A stretch of DNA of 34,779 bases from Anaerolineae bacterium (lineage in GTDB: Bacteria > Chloroflexota > Anaerolineae > E26-bin7): the NCBI GenBank assembly GCA_029933115.1, contig JAOZOT010000005.1, positions 1-34,779 of the forward strand. Reading direction: 5' to 3'. The position numbers and the translations under genes are program-made. The stretch's first letter is position 1. The number at the start of each line of letters is the position of its first letter. Positions 27,254-34,779 of this stretch are shown piece after piece. Below the pieces are notes generated by a model that made no database searches, was not told where the DNA came from, and worked only from the letters and a program-made list of their open reading frames with translations.

Positions 27254-28267
27254 TTACGCCGTGTGATAACGCACCAGGATACCGCCTTCGAAAGTCAGCA
27301 AATGGTTGGTAACGCGGTCGCCGTCCAGAATGATAATCACCTGCGTTATGCCATCATTGCCGTTGACGTTGAAGGCCGTATCCGCGCGCACTTTAGCCGA
27401 GCAATGTAACTTCTCCAGCGGCGTGGCTACTCCGATACCCACCTTATCCAAGCCCGCGTCTACCTTTATGAGATTAACGTCGGTATCGCCCTCAATGCGG
27501 GTATCTATGTCCGCGCCGGACTCATTGAACACAACCGCGCCTGTAGTTCCAATATCATGGTGCAAAGTGCTATAGTTATCGTAAACTTTCAGGAAGCCGC
27601 TTGCTGTTACTTGTAGCATCCCATTGCCGATTTGCTCGCCGAAGTCAACCTCTCCGATATGGACGGTTCCTTTTGTGGCGTTATCGGTGCTACGGAGTTT
27701 CAAGCTTTCGCTTGCGGCGATTCCGCCTTTTAATATCTGCCCGCCACTCCTGCCCGCCAGCTTTGCATACTGCGTATGGTCGTCATCGGCAAGCCCCGTC
27801 AGCGCCGCGCCGTGGTCAAGCTGTCCGCAATTAGCCGCGTCCTGATGCGTGTGCGTAGGGGTCTCGGAAGCCAGGCCACCGCTGCCCTTCTCCTTCAGAT
27901 ACTGCGGATGGTCATCGTCGCCCAGCCCGCTCAGGCTGCCGTGGTCTATCGCGCTTTCGTCCATACCCAGCGTCACGTAATCGCCGCCGTCGCTGTAGGT
28001 AAGCGGGCTATCAGTTCGCAGCACGCCGTCGTTGTTAGCCGCGCCCAGGAAGCCGGGCGTGGCATCGCCGTCCACGCCGACAAGCTGGTCGGTGCCGCCG
28101 CCGCTAACAGGTGGTGGGTCTGGGCTTGCTGCGCGAAACAGGGAAGTTCCCGTGAGCCGAACTTCCGGTTTACGACACTCCAGCCTGAAGAATCGCGCCA
28201 CCGACCGCAACAGCGTGCGAACGGGATTGTCCGGGTCTTTGATAACAGGGTGTCGGAACATGCTCAT
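27254..28267 (-). CDS. tail fibre-like protein (337 aa)
   Basis: Two copies of a DHGxLxGLxDDDHxQY element are present: DHGSLSGLGDDDHPQYL (near 108-124) and DHGAALTGLADDDHTQYAKL (near 150-169). They are typical of phage tail fibre repeats. The middle shows LKGGIAASESLKLRSTDNAT, and VGIGVATPLEKLH lies near the C-terminal part, a motif common in fibre and tail tip proteins. The N-terminus would attach to the tail. The short length suggests a single small host-recognition fibre. The start at 28267 overlaps the hub gene stop (ATGA) with AGGAGATGTAGC upstream. Confidence 0.8.
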   Translation of the reverse strand: MSMFRHPVIKDPDNPVRTLLRSVARFFRLECRKPEVRLTGTSLFRAASPDPPPVSGGGTDQLVGVDGDATPGFLGAANNDGVLRTDSPLTYSDGGDYVTLGMDESAIDHGSLSGLGDDDHPQYLKEKGSGGLASETPTHTHQDAANCGQLDHGAALTGLADDDHTQYAKLAGRSGGQILKGGIAASESLKLRSTDNATKGTVHIGEVDFGEQIGNGMLQVTASGFLKVYDNYSTLHHDIGTTGAVVFNESGADIDTRIEGDTDVNLIKVDAGLDKVGIGVATPLEKLHCSAKVRADTAFNVNGNDGITQVIIILDGDRVTNHLLTFEGGILVRYHTA

Positions 28268-30579
28268 GCTACATCTCCTGCATTATAATCTAACAATGTC
28301 AGGGTTATAACGGTGCGCCCTTCTGCGCATTCCACGCTATAGCCCCTGCAAATACCGGTATAGTCAGCGCTGCCGTCATTGTCTTCATCGATCGCGATCG
28401 TCATGCCAAGCTCCGGATATGTTGTAATCGGGCCCTCATACTGATAGGAACGCGCCTGATACCACTTCAGCCTGTTCATTAACTCGAGTCGCCCTAACGT
28501 GATTGCCGCGCCTTCGGATGCCGGGCCGATGTCCAGCATTGCGCAGCGAGCGGGCTTGTTGGCATTCGCACCCCGTATTTTTTTATGTGAATTTGCGGCA
28601 AGTAGAAGCGTCCCGCCATTGTCGGTAGTGTCATCGGTTTGCACGAGCACATACTGGTCGCTGGAGCCGGTAGAGACCTCGAACTCGTGCACAATGCCTT
28701 CGTAGTCATTGTTGAAGGCTGGCAGGCTAAGAAAACGAATGCGTATGCAATTAACGTTCTTTGTGGTGATTTCATCCGACTGCATTTCGATCGTCGCCAG
28801 CGCGTTTGTCTTGCCCTGCGTGGTGAACTTGCCGTAAGCCTTAGCGCCCATTAGCTTCCAGTTACCTGATGCGCTTTGGTGAGTCGAGGTGTTGAAATCA
28901 TCGCAGCCTTCTATACGCACATCCCACGTCTCATCGCCGCCCCTGTCGGAATAGTTGCCAAACACGGCCTTGATATAATCCACCTTATCCGTCGCGGGCG
29001 TCGTTCCCGACCGGAACCAGAAGTAGAGCGAAAAGCCTGTCGATGCGCCGGTTTTCTTGCCCCAGAACTTGGACTCCAGCTTGCCGTCTATCATCAGGTT
29101 CATGCCGGTATTGTCAGCGCCCGTGTATTCCGATGCGCCGCCACCGTCCCAATAGGGATTGCAGTTCGACTTATACTTCCAGCTATCAAGTCCTTCGTTG
29201 CTAGCGGTATCGTGCCACATATAGCTTGACTTGAGCGCATTGCCGCGCACTTCGCTTTCGTAGCGCAGCAGGATGCCGTTTACCAGGTCGTCCACAGTCA
29301 GGTCACGCTCAACCTCTGAGACCTTGTCAAGCGTGATGTCCGGCGTCGCCTTTTGGTATAGCTGTTCCAGCACGTATTTGTTGTTGGTGTGGTCGTAATA
29401 CCTGACTATCTCGTTTTGTAGCGATGCCGCAGCCAGTATCATGTCAAGCGTGCGCCCCGCATATTCGCTGAACCGTGCCGGGCTATAGTCCACGCGATTG
29501 ACAGGCAGCCCCAGCGTTGATACCGCAGCCCCCGCTTTGCGTATCTCGATGTCGCCCGCCTGGAAATTTGCGCCACCGTATTCGTCCGGCGCGGTAACTA
29601 TTGTGTTGAATACGTCAGCCAAGTCCTTCACTGTCCCGCCAAGCGATTCGTCCTCGTCGTAGATTCCGTAATCGCCCTCCGGATTGGTTCCGAACGACTG
29701 GCTGGAAGCAAAGCAGCCGTCCTCCGGCAGCGCGTAATACGTCTTGGGGTCGAGCGTGCCGCCCGTATTCGTTATCTCGACAGCCGCCTCGACACTTATC
29801 TGCTTGGCAATGCGCTCGTATACATTAGCGCCAACCGCATGGTCGGCGGCGGTGGTGCCAAGTTCCGCCCGCGTGACGTTGAGCAGCTTCGCGCTAACAT
29901 GGTCGTAGCCGTCGTAGTAAAACCATTCGCTATCAATTTTCACGAATCCTCGCGCCTGGAAACCCAGCCCCGGCGTGTCCAGCTCTATTTCCGTAACCGT
30001 ATCGCCCGCCAGGAAACCAGTCTTAAGCGTGTCGGCGGCGGCATCGCCGTTCTCGCCTTTGATATAGCAATCATCGCCGCTAACAGAGTTATCGTCGGAG
30101 TCGTTAGGATCGGGCCATATCGTATACATCTTGCTATCGCTGCTGCTGCCCCACGCCTCGCTCTCCTGCATCGGCATATTAACAAGCGTAATCGTGTCAC
30201 TGGTCACGACCCAGACCGAACGCCCGCTGTCGTCGGGGCATAAAGCAGGCCCCAGCGCCGCGCCTTTATCAAGGCATAGCACGACGAGATAATGGCCTTC
30301 GCCAGCATTGTCATAATAAGGCTTCTTGGCAACGAAGCCCTCAAATATGCGCTTTGCGCCGTCGGCCAGCACAACCCGCGAATTCATCATCAGCGGATTG
30401 TTGGCAGCGTCGCTTTCGAGCGAATATTTGCTTACAACGTCCGAGCGTATCAGAAGCGTCAATGTGTCGTCCTGCCCCAGCGCGGCTTCTTTACGGTAGT
30501 TCGCAACAGGCACCGTTGCGCTAGTCCCGCTTGAATCGTATGTTTCGTAAGGGTTGGTAAATGTCGCTGTCAAGCTCAT
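28264..30579 (-). CDS. tail hub / tip protein with an inserted carbohydrate-binding-like domain (771 aa)
   Basis: Order and size (771 aa, between distal tail and fibre genes) fit a tail-tip hub or tail-associated protein. The N-terminal half is beta-rich (RIFEGFVAKKPYYDN near 77-91), a mark of hub-type folds. Residues of about 470-633 look like an inserted F5/8 type C or galactose-binding-like sandwich (DGKLESKFWGKKTGASTGFS, ETWDVRIEGCDDF, then IRIRFLSLPAFNNDYEGIVH). The C-terminus (YPELGMTIAIDEDNDGSADY) resumes hub-like sequence. The insert could bind surface sugars. The assignments are pattern-based; the start overlaps the next gene by ATGA. Confidence 0.7.
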   Translation of the reverse strand: MSLTATFTNPYETYDSSGTSATVPVANYRKEAALGQDDTLTLLIRSDVVSKYSLESDAANNPLMMNSRVVLADGAKRIFEGFVAKKPYYDNAGEGHYLVVLCLDKGAALGPALCPDDSGRSVWVVTSDTITLVNMPMQESEAWGSSSDSKMYTIWPDPNDSDDNSVSGDDCYIKGENGDAAADTLKTGFLAGDTVTEIELDTPGLGFQARGFVKIDSEWFYYDGYDHVSAKLLNVTRAELGTTAADHAVGANVYERIAKQISVEAAVEITNTGGTLDPKTYYALPEDGCFASSQSFGTNPEGDYGIYDEDESLGGTVKDLADVFNTIVTAPDEYGGANFQAGDIEIRKAGAAVSTLGLPVNRVDYSPARFSEYAGRTLDMILAAASLQNEIVRYYDHTNNKYVLEQLYQKATPDITLDKVSEVERDLTVDDLVNGILLRYESEVRGNALKSSYMWHDTASNEGLDSWKYKSNCNPYWDGGGASEYTGADNTGMNLMIDGKLESKFWGKKTGASTGFSLYFWFRSGTTPATDKVDYIKAVFGNYSDRGGDETWDVRIEGCDDFNTSTHQSASGNWKLMGAKAYGKFTTQGKTNALATIEMQSDEITTKNVNCIRIRFLSLPAFNNDYEGIVHEFEVSTGSSDQYVLVQTDDTTDNGGTLLLAANSHKKIRGANANKPARCAMLDIGPASEGAAITLGRLELMNRLKWYQARSYQYEGPITTYPELGMTIAIDEDNDGSADYTGICRGYSVECAEGRTVITLTLLDYNAGDVA

Positions 30580-31388
30580 TGAATGATCTCCGTAGCAGCG
30601 TCAATGGCAAATGTGATTTCATAAGTGTTAGGATCCATTTTTGCTGGAGATGCAACACCTGGAGCGCAATCAATTATGTAGCCTTCGTATTCCTTGTAGA
30701 AAGCATCCGCATCAGGATTGGGCGTGGCTGTTTGCGCCAAGTCTTCAATGTAGAGCTTGACGCGATTGTGATTGAAATATCGCAACAGGTTCAGATCGTC
30801 CATTTTAAGCGCTGTCTGCCTGCATACTATCGTCGCCGAAGTCGGCCCTGTATATGCGATGTCCGCTTTCTGAAGAGTGCCGTTGATGTCACGGTAGTAT
30901 TTAGAGATATTCGCATCCTGAAGATTGAGCCTCAATGGCGCGCTTAGCGTAACATTGCGCAGCAACGAATAAACCTGAGCCGTAGTCGTAATGCTCGCAG
31001 GCTTACCGCGTATCCAGTAGGCGTTCACGCCATCAACGAGCGTTGGATTCCAGCCCGTGAGCGTCCCCCAGGCAAGCCAGCCGTTTTGCGAGAAGTCGCT
31101 TGTGGAATCGTGGAACGGCGTGAACGCAGTCCAGCCGTTGCTGAGGTGATAAAACTCCCAGGTAATCGCGCCATACGAGCCTGCCGTATGCAGGCGCACG
31201 CCGAAGCTGTAGAAGGCGGCGTCCGCGCCGATGTAAATGTAATCGCTGCTATCGGCCCAGAATGCCTTTGGCGTTCCGGCTTTGGTCGCCATCTCGTCGT
31301 CGTAATCATCGTATGTTGCGCCATTATAGCGGCGGCAATAATCAAAATCGCCCGCCTGCTCGGTCACGCGCACTTCTGCGATGCTCAT
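30576..31388 (-). CDS. distal tail / tail-tip protein (270 aa)
   Basis: The gene directly follows the tape measure gene (4-base overlap) and precedes the hub gene, the place of distal tail proteins in siphoviruses. The sequence is beta-rich (YIYIGADAAFYSFGVRLHTA, then WEFYHLSNGWTAFTPFHDST). The FTPFHDSTSDFSQNGWLAWG stretch resembles beta-sandwich parts of tail-tip proteins. Its C-terminal half has LNLLRYFNHNRVKLYIEDL. No family motif is diagnostic. Confidence 0.65.
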   Translation of the reverse strand: MSIAEVRVTEQAGDFDYCRRYNGATYDDYDDEMATKAGTPKAFWADSSDYIYIGADAAFYSFGVRLHTAGSYGAITWEFYHLSNGWTAFTPFHDSTSDFSQNGWLAWGTLTGWNPTLVDGVNAYWIRGKPASITTTAQVYSLLRNVTLSAPLRLNLQDANISKYYRDINGTLQKADIAYTGPTSATIVCRQTALKMDDLNLLRYFNHNRVKLYIEDLAQTATPNPDADAFYKEYEGYIIDCAPGVASPAKMDPNTYEITFAIDAATEIIQ

Positions 31389-33295
31389 AATTGCAATCTC
31401 CTGGCGCTATCGCGCAAAGTTCCACCATCTGTAGCAACCAATGCGGGCGCGCCCTGACGCACGATGCCGGACTTTGCGATGTTGAGAAGGATATTCTTTA
31501 GCTCGTTGATTCCGACGTCTTTGGTATATACAGGATTATTCGCATTAGCCCCTCTGTTAGATGCTTTGCCACCAAACAGGTTGCCGAGCACGCCACCAAT
31601 GGCTGTGCCAATAGGCCCGAAGGCGCTTCCCGCGATGGGGAGTATTGACGCCAGTATTCCTTTTGCGCCGCCGCCGCCTGCTGCCGCGCCAATACCCGCA
31701 GCGGCTACCGCTTCCCAGAATGATTTGCCGAACCTCTTGCCGGACTTCTCGCCTTCATCGTCCATATCTTCGAAGCCCAGGAACGATTTTACCCACGCTT
31801 CGCCTTTGCCCTCAAATCCGTATGTATATGTTTTCCACTTGGTGGCAGCACCAGCAGCCCCAGCAACTGCGCCCGTTATCGGCGACATTGGCGGCAATTT
31901 CGCTGATGCAATTGTGAGCGCCCCTATATTGTCCGTAAGTTCTTTTACCTTATCGGCGGCATCTTTTGCTGAACCGCCTGTCTTATCCAGCGTGTCTGCA
32001 AGCGCCTTTGATGCACCGGCTGCGGCAGTTGACGAACCGGTAAGCTCCTGTGTGCGGGAATTCAATTCGTTCTGTATGTCAGTAAGCTCGCCCTGCACTT
32101 CAGTCATTGCCACTATTGTATCGGCATAATTGCGCATTGTTAGCGCAGCGTCGGCTGTGGCTGCCGCGCTCTTATTGGCGCTTAGCTCGAAGTTCGCTAT
32201 CGTATAATTTAAATCAACGTGGCCGATTTTCACCGCTTTCATAAAACCTATATTGGCGTTGAAAATCGTATTCGCGGCAGCGATGAATTTGTTGATACTG
32301 CGGACGCCTCGTGCAATCAGTATATTTATTGCGTCAATGACGAGATTGACCGAATCCTGAACCGCCTTCAGGAATGCCGTCTCGCCCGCATTCAGCCAGC
32401 TCCATATCTGGTATGCTCCCATCTTGACGGCCTGCCACGCAACGCCCAATCCCGCAACAAACTTACCCAATGCCAGACCCGCGCGCGCGGTGCTGAACAT
32501 TACATCGCCAGTCCACCTTATCCAGGCTGAGCGGTTCTCCACAACGCTATCGGTGACTTCGGTGATTTTATTCGTTGTGAGCTTCAGTATTTCAATAAGC
32601 GCGGGATTCTGGGTTATAACCTTCCCTATCTCTTCTTTCAGGTCGCCCCAGGCGGCGTTAAGAATCCGCGTAGCGCCTTCCATCGTATTGGCGCGCTCAA
32701 TCGCCATATCCCAGCCCGCTGATGTTTTCTCCAGTATTTCCGCCAGCTTCTCGGTTTTGCTCGCAGCGGTGTCAACCTGTATGCCATATCGTGAAAATGC
32801 GTTGATATTTGAACTTAGCGTTTTCGCTAAGAGTATTCCCGCATCCTTGAATTGAACTCCGTAAAGCTCACTGATCTGCACAACCGCTTTCATCGCGTCC
32901 GGCAATGCCTGTTGCGACAGGCCGGTGATGGCTTCAATAGTGGCCATCGTCTGGAGCGTCATCTCATCGCCAACACCGATGGCGTTTTGCATCTCTTTGG
33001 CATATTCGCGCAGGACGTTGAATCCCTCGATGGTGTATTGGTTTTTAGCCCTAAGTGCGGCAATCAACCCTATTTCGGCAGCTTCCTGCTCCTGGGCTAG
33101 GCGCACGGCGTCTTTCATAAAGTTGATGAATCCGGTAACCGCGCGGTATCCGGCATAAGCTGCGATCAAGCCGGCGACAAGTTTGCCGAGATTGCGGAAA
33201 GGCGCGGCGGCCTTTTGCGCAATTGATGCGCTTCGCTTCACCGGCCCCGACAGCTTATCCTTCAAGCCTAGCACTACTTCCAGTATCTTCGTCAT
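31385..33295 (-). CDS. tail tape measure protein (636 aa)
   Basis: The tape measure sets tail length and exits with the DNA. The N-terminal 180 residues have the usual helical look (KLVAGLIAAYAGYRAVTGFI; LQTMATIEAITGLSQQALPD). The middle carries VQISELYGVQFKDAGILLAK, a typical tape measure region. The C-terminal part is Gly/Ala-rich (IAGSAFGPIGTAIGGVLGNL). At 636 aa it would correspond to a tail of roughly 95 nm using the rule of about 1.5 angstrom per residue. It follows the chaperone genes by 4 bases. Confidence 0.9.
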   Translation of the reverse strand: MTKILEVVLGLKDKLSGPVKRSASIAQKAAAPFRNLGKLVAGLIAAYAGYRAVTGFINFMKDAVRLAQEQEAAEIGLIAALRAKNQYTIEGFNVLREYAKEMQNAIGVGDEMTLQTMATIEAITGLSQQALPDAMKAVVQISELYGVQFKDAGILLAKTLSSNINAFSRYGIQVDTAASKTEKLAEILEKTSAGWDMAIERANTMEGATRILNAAWGDLKEEIGKVITQNPALIEILKLTTNKITEVTDSVVENRSAWIRWTGDVMFSTARAGLALGKFVAGLGVAWQAVKMGAYQIWSWLNAGETAFLKAVQDSVNLVIDAINILIARGVRSINKFIAAANTIFNANIGFMKAVKIGHVDLNYTIANFELSANKSAAATADAALTMRNYADTIVAMTEVQGELTDIQNELNSRTQELTGSSTAAAGASKALADTLDKTGGSAKDAADKVKELTDNIGALTIASAKLPPMSPITGAVAGAAGAATKWKTYTYGFEGKGEAWVKSFLGFEDMDDEGEKSGKRFGKSFWEAVAAAGIGAAAGGGGAKGILASILPIAGSAFGPIGTAIGGVLGNLFGGKASNRGANANNPVYTKDVGINELKNILLNIAKSGIVRQGAPALVATDGGTLRDSARRLQL

Positions 33296-33299
33296 GCTC

Positions 33300-33644
33300 T
33301 TATCCGTTTTCCTCCCTCAAACGTGCTGCCTGTATTGCGTTCATCCGGTTATCGATAAACCTTATCGCCTCCAGATACCATGCGGGCTGGTCGGCGATAC
33401 CGCCAGCTTTTAGCAGAAACCCGTTTTTATAGTCTACATACATTTCCATGAACGCTCGCGCGAAAGGGCTGACTTCCAGCCAGGGGCACGTGGTGCTAAA
33501 AGTTTCAAAAACTTCATCACCGACCACCTCCTGCTTTAATCGCAGCCCGCCTTCAAGACACATCAGCGGGCATCTGTCAAGTTCGTTTTCGTTCAGTTCA
33601 CAGGTTCGGCACTCGTCGAAGTTTCCTCCGATGAGGTTGCAGTA
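33300..33644 (-). CDS. tail assembly chaperone, -1 frameshift extension (gpT-like)
   Basis: This open frame is read by a -1 shift from the upstream chaperone frame at 33644-33650. The extension adds about 114 residues to the first 130 of the upstream protein, giving about 244. It carries a Cys set just after the junction (ECRTCEL, then DRCPLMCLEGG). The stretch from 33644 to the first ATG at 33563 also looks coding, which supports synthesis as a fusion and not from a separate start. Lambda gpG-gpGT is the classic parallel: the long form binds the tape measure protein. No Shine-Dalgarno site precedes the ATG at 33563. Confidence 0.72.
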   Translation of the reverse strand, partial: YCNLIGGNFDECRTCELNENELDRCPLMCLEGGLRLKQEVVGDEVFETFSTTCPWLEVSPFARAFMEMYVDYKNGFLLKAGGIADQPAWYLEAIRFIDNRMNAIQAARLREENG

Positions 33645-34033
33645 AAACCCAGCTCTTCAGCCTCCTGTCCGGTCAGGCCGTGCGCCTCGTTCGCCGCGCG
33701 AAGCAATTCCCCGAAAAGTGTGGCGGGCAAGCGGTTGAGCGATGCACGGTTCACGCGCTCGTATTCCTTGCCGCCGATTTTCACGGTATTATACTCAAGC
33801 TCAAACGGGCCGTCCGCATCGGGGTCTTCCAGGCCGCGCAAGCCGCGCAGTGTCAGCCGTAAAATGTCGTAAGCCATTGAAATGGCGTCAACTTCACGCC
33901 CCTTCGTATGCATGGAAGTTACCTGCATCATCGCATCATTGGTTAGCGGAATGATGAGGTATTCGACGTTGCCATCGGGGTCGCACTTTGCGACCTGCCA
34001 GTTTTCACTCAATCGTTTTGGTAGTGCTTTCAT
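33593..34033 (-). CDS. tail assembly chaperone (gpG-like, 146 aa)
   Basis: Position between the tail tube and tape measure genes, length (146 aa) and overlap with a second frame fit the gpG-type tail chaperone. The N-terminal half is alpha/beta (VEYLIIPLTNDAMMQVTSMH), then FELEYNTVKIGGKEYERVNR. A helical end has FGELLRAANEAHGLTGQEAE. Most ribosomes would stop at 33593; a fraction would shift at the GGGTTTT site. The start at 34033 follows AAGGAGAAGATTCA. Confidence 0.75.
   Translation of the reverse strand: MKALPKRLSENWQVAKCDPDGNVEYLIIPLTNDAMMQVTSMHTKGREVDAISMAYDILRLTLRGLRGLEDPDADGPFELEYNTVKIGGKEYERVNRASLNRLPATLFGELLRAANEAHGLTGQEAEELGFTATSSEETSTSAEPVN
33644..33650 (-). other. slippery heptamer GGGTTTT for -1 programmed frameshift
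   Basis: On the leftward strand G-GGT-TTT lies in the X-XXY-YYZ phase of the chaperone gene. The -1 frame opens just upstream of it (a TGA lies 9 bases before) and stays open to 33300. Seven bases downstream is a small hairpin, CCTC-ATCG-GAGG. This is the layout of known tail chaperone frameshift sites. Confidence 0.75.
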
Positions 34034-34045
34034 TGAATCTTCTCC

Positions 34046-34779
34046 TTAAGTCCAGGTAAACTGGAATTTGTTTTGCGAATCCATCGCGAACCGCGCCCGA
34101 CAATAATACAGGCCATCCTGCTCAAATATCTCCGGCGGTTCATTAAGGTAACCGTCAATGCTGTAATTGCAAGTGTTGCCTTCCGCCTTGCCGAGTTCAA
34201 GCGTAAAAGAAGCGCTCGTTTCGCTCGTGAAGATATTGTGAATGTTAAGGGTTGCCTGAGCGGGGAGCCGGAATTCTGCCTCAATTGTCGGAGCCTGATC
34301 AACAACACGTGGCACCTGGATACCCTGCACAGCGCCGCTGCCCAGATCGCGTTCCGCTACAGTTTCGTTGTTGAGCGCGAAGCGCAGACGACGGCATACA
34401 AGGTTGGCAGATGAGACGCCCGCGACAGTTGCATCTAACCCTGTGCATACAACGGGCGTTGTGGCTGTCCAGGCGCTTTCGGACGAACCCGCCTCGCTGG
34501 GCGCAACATACTGGCCGATAATGTTGTAAGTTGCCTTGCCCGGCTTGCCCGGCTCAAATTCGAATACAGCATCCGCAACAGCTTCATCAATCCCCTGGCA
34601 GAATCCGTTCCCAAGATACTGACGAACATCGATAGCCGTAAGGTCGCCGGGATTCGAATCGTCGTTAAGGTTGAGTTCGCCATCAGCAGCGTAAGTCACG
34701 CTAGTGCCGGAAACGATAGTTTCACTCAGACCGCAAGCCTTTAACAAGTCCTGATCAGGCGGCGCCACGCCAACCGTGC
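34046..34779 (-). CDS. major tail (tube) protein, C-terminal part; begins at 275
   Basis: This is the rest of the tail tube gene that starts at 275 and crosses the contig junction; bases 34725-34779 repeat 1-55. The frame runs through without a stop. The C-terminal part is beta-rich, with FTSETSASFTLELGKAEGNT, YSIDGYLNEPPEIFEQDGLY and a final CRARFAMDSQNKFQFTWT. A region about 100-140 residues before the end has LNNETVAERDLGSGAVQGIQ. Merged length is about 317 aa. It is followed 12 bases later by the chaperone gene. Confidence 0.8.
   Translation of the reverse strand, partial: TVGVAPPDQDLLKACGLSETIVSGTSVTYAADGELNLNDDSNPGDLTAIDVRQYLGNGFCQGIDEAVADAVFEFEPGKPGKATYNIIGQYVAPSEAGSSESAWTATTPVVCTGLDATVAGVSSANLVCRRLRFALNNETVAERDLGSGAVQGIQVPRVVDQAPTIEAEFRLPAQATLNIHNIFTSETSASFTLELGKAEGNTCNYSIDGYLNEPPEIFEQDGLYYCRARFAMDSQNKFQFTWT
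34725..34779. repeat. terminal direct repeat, right copy (contig overlap)
   Basis: Identical to bases 1-55; see the left copy. One copy should be removed to give the circular sequence of 34,724 bp. Confidence 0.95.

Noticed and set aside
34725..34779. Genuine biological direct terminal repeat
   Set aside because: It lies within a gene, is only 55 bp (a usual assembler overlap) and joins the frame perfectly when collapsed.

Overview
The window is a complete, circularly closed genome of a small siphovirus (tailed phage with a long non-contractile tail). The first and last 55 bases are identical, so the unique length is 34,724 bp. The tail tube gene runs across the junction in one open frame. 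A 55-bp overlap is what a de Bruijn assembler leaves on a circular contig, so this is probably a metagenome-assembled, circular or circularly permuted phage genome. The host cannot be named. Shine-Dalgarno sites are strong (one matches the 16S tail over about 12 bases), base composition is moderately GC-rich, and no tRNA gene was found.

Almost everything is read leftward (minus strand); the exception is a three-gene rightward cluster at 23.6-24.7 kb. Following transcription from the control region at about 23.4 kb: an XRE regulator with a near-leaderless promoter; a phiC31 Gp3-like protein; a single-chain SbcD-SbcC (Mre11-Rad50) nuclease; then a dense run of about 25 small genes from 18.2 to 9.3 kb. 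That run includes zinc-ribbon, winged-helix and coiled-coil proteins, a DUF5131 protein, a stand-alone DnaA-domain-IV-like protein, a membrane-anchored lytic transglycosylase, several microproteins and a 42-residue methyltransferase stub. It ends in a winged-helix replication protein whose gene carries an 11-bp-phased iteron array (likely the origin) and a sigma-region-4-like regulator.

Next comes a 10-bp-phased repeat array in front of the late genes: XhlA-like and holin-like membrane proteins, small and large terminase, a portal fused to a MuF/SPP1-gp7 domain, HK97-type prohead protease, HK97-fold capsid protein, decoration and connector proteins and the tail tube protein. Across the contig junction follow the tail chaperone pair (joined by a programmed -1 frameshift), tape measure, distal tail/hub proteins, a fibre-like protein, a lipoprotein, a CHAP-like endolysin, a metallophosphoesterase and an FmdB-type zinc ribbon.

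The rightward cluster has a consensus sigma-70 promoter overlapping a direct repeat. It encodes a small Cys-motif protein, an HExxH (SprT-like) metallopeptidase and a MerR/Xis-like HTH protein. The first two genes are separated by a strongly structured element of nested inverted repeats. No integrase, ParA, DNA polymerase, helicase or helicase loader was recognised, so lifestyle is uncertain and replication must rely on host enzymes. The most notable points are the in-gene iteron array, the phased repeats before the late operon, the SbcD-SbcC fusion with altered motifs, the structured intergenic element, the frameshift site, and a recurrent gene-junction sequence in the small-gene block.
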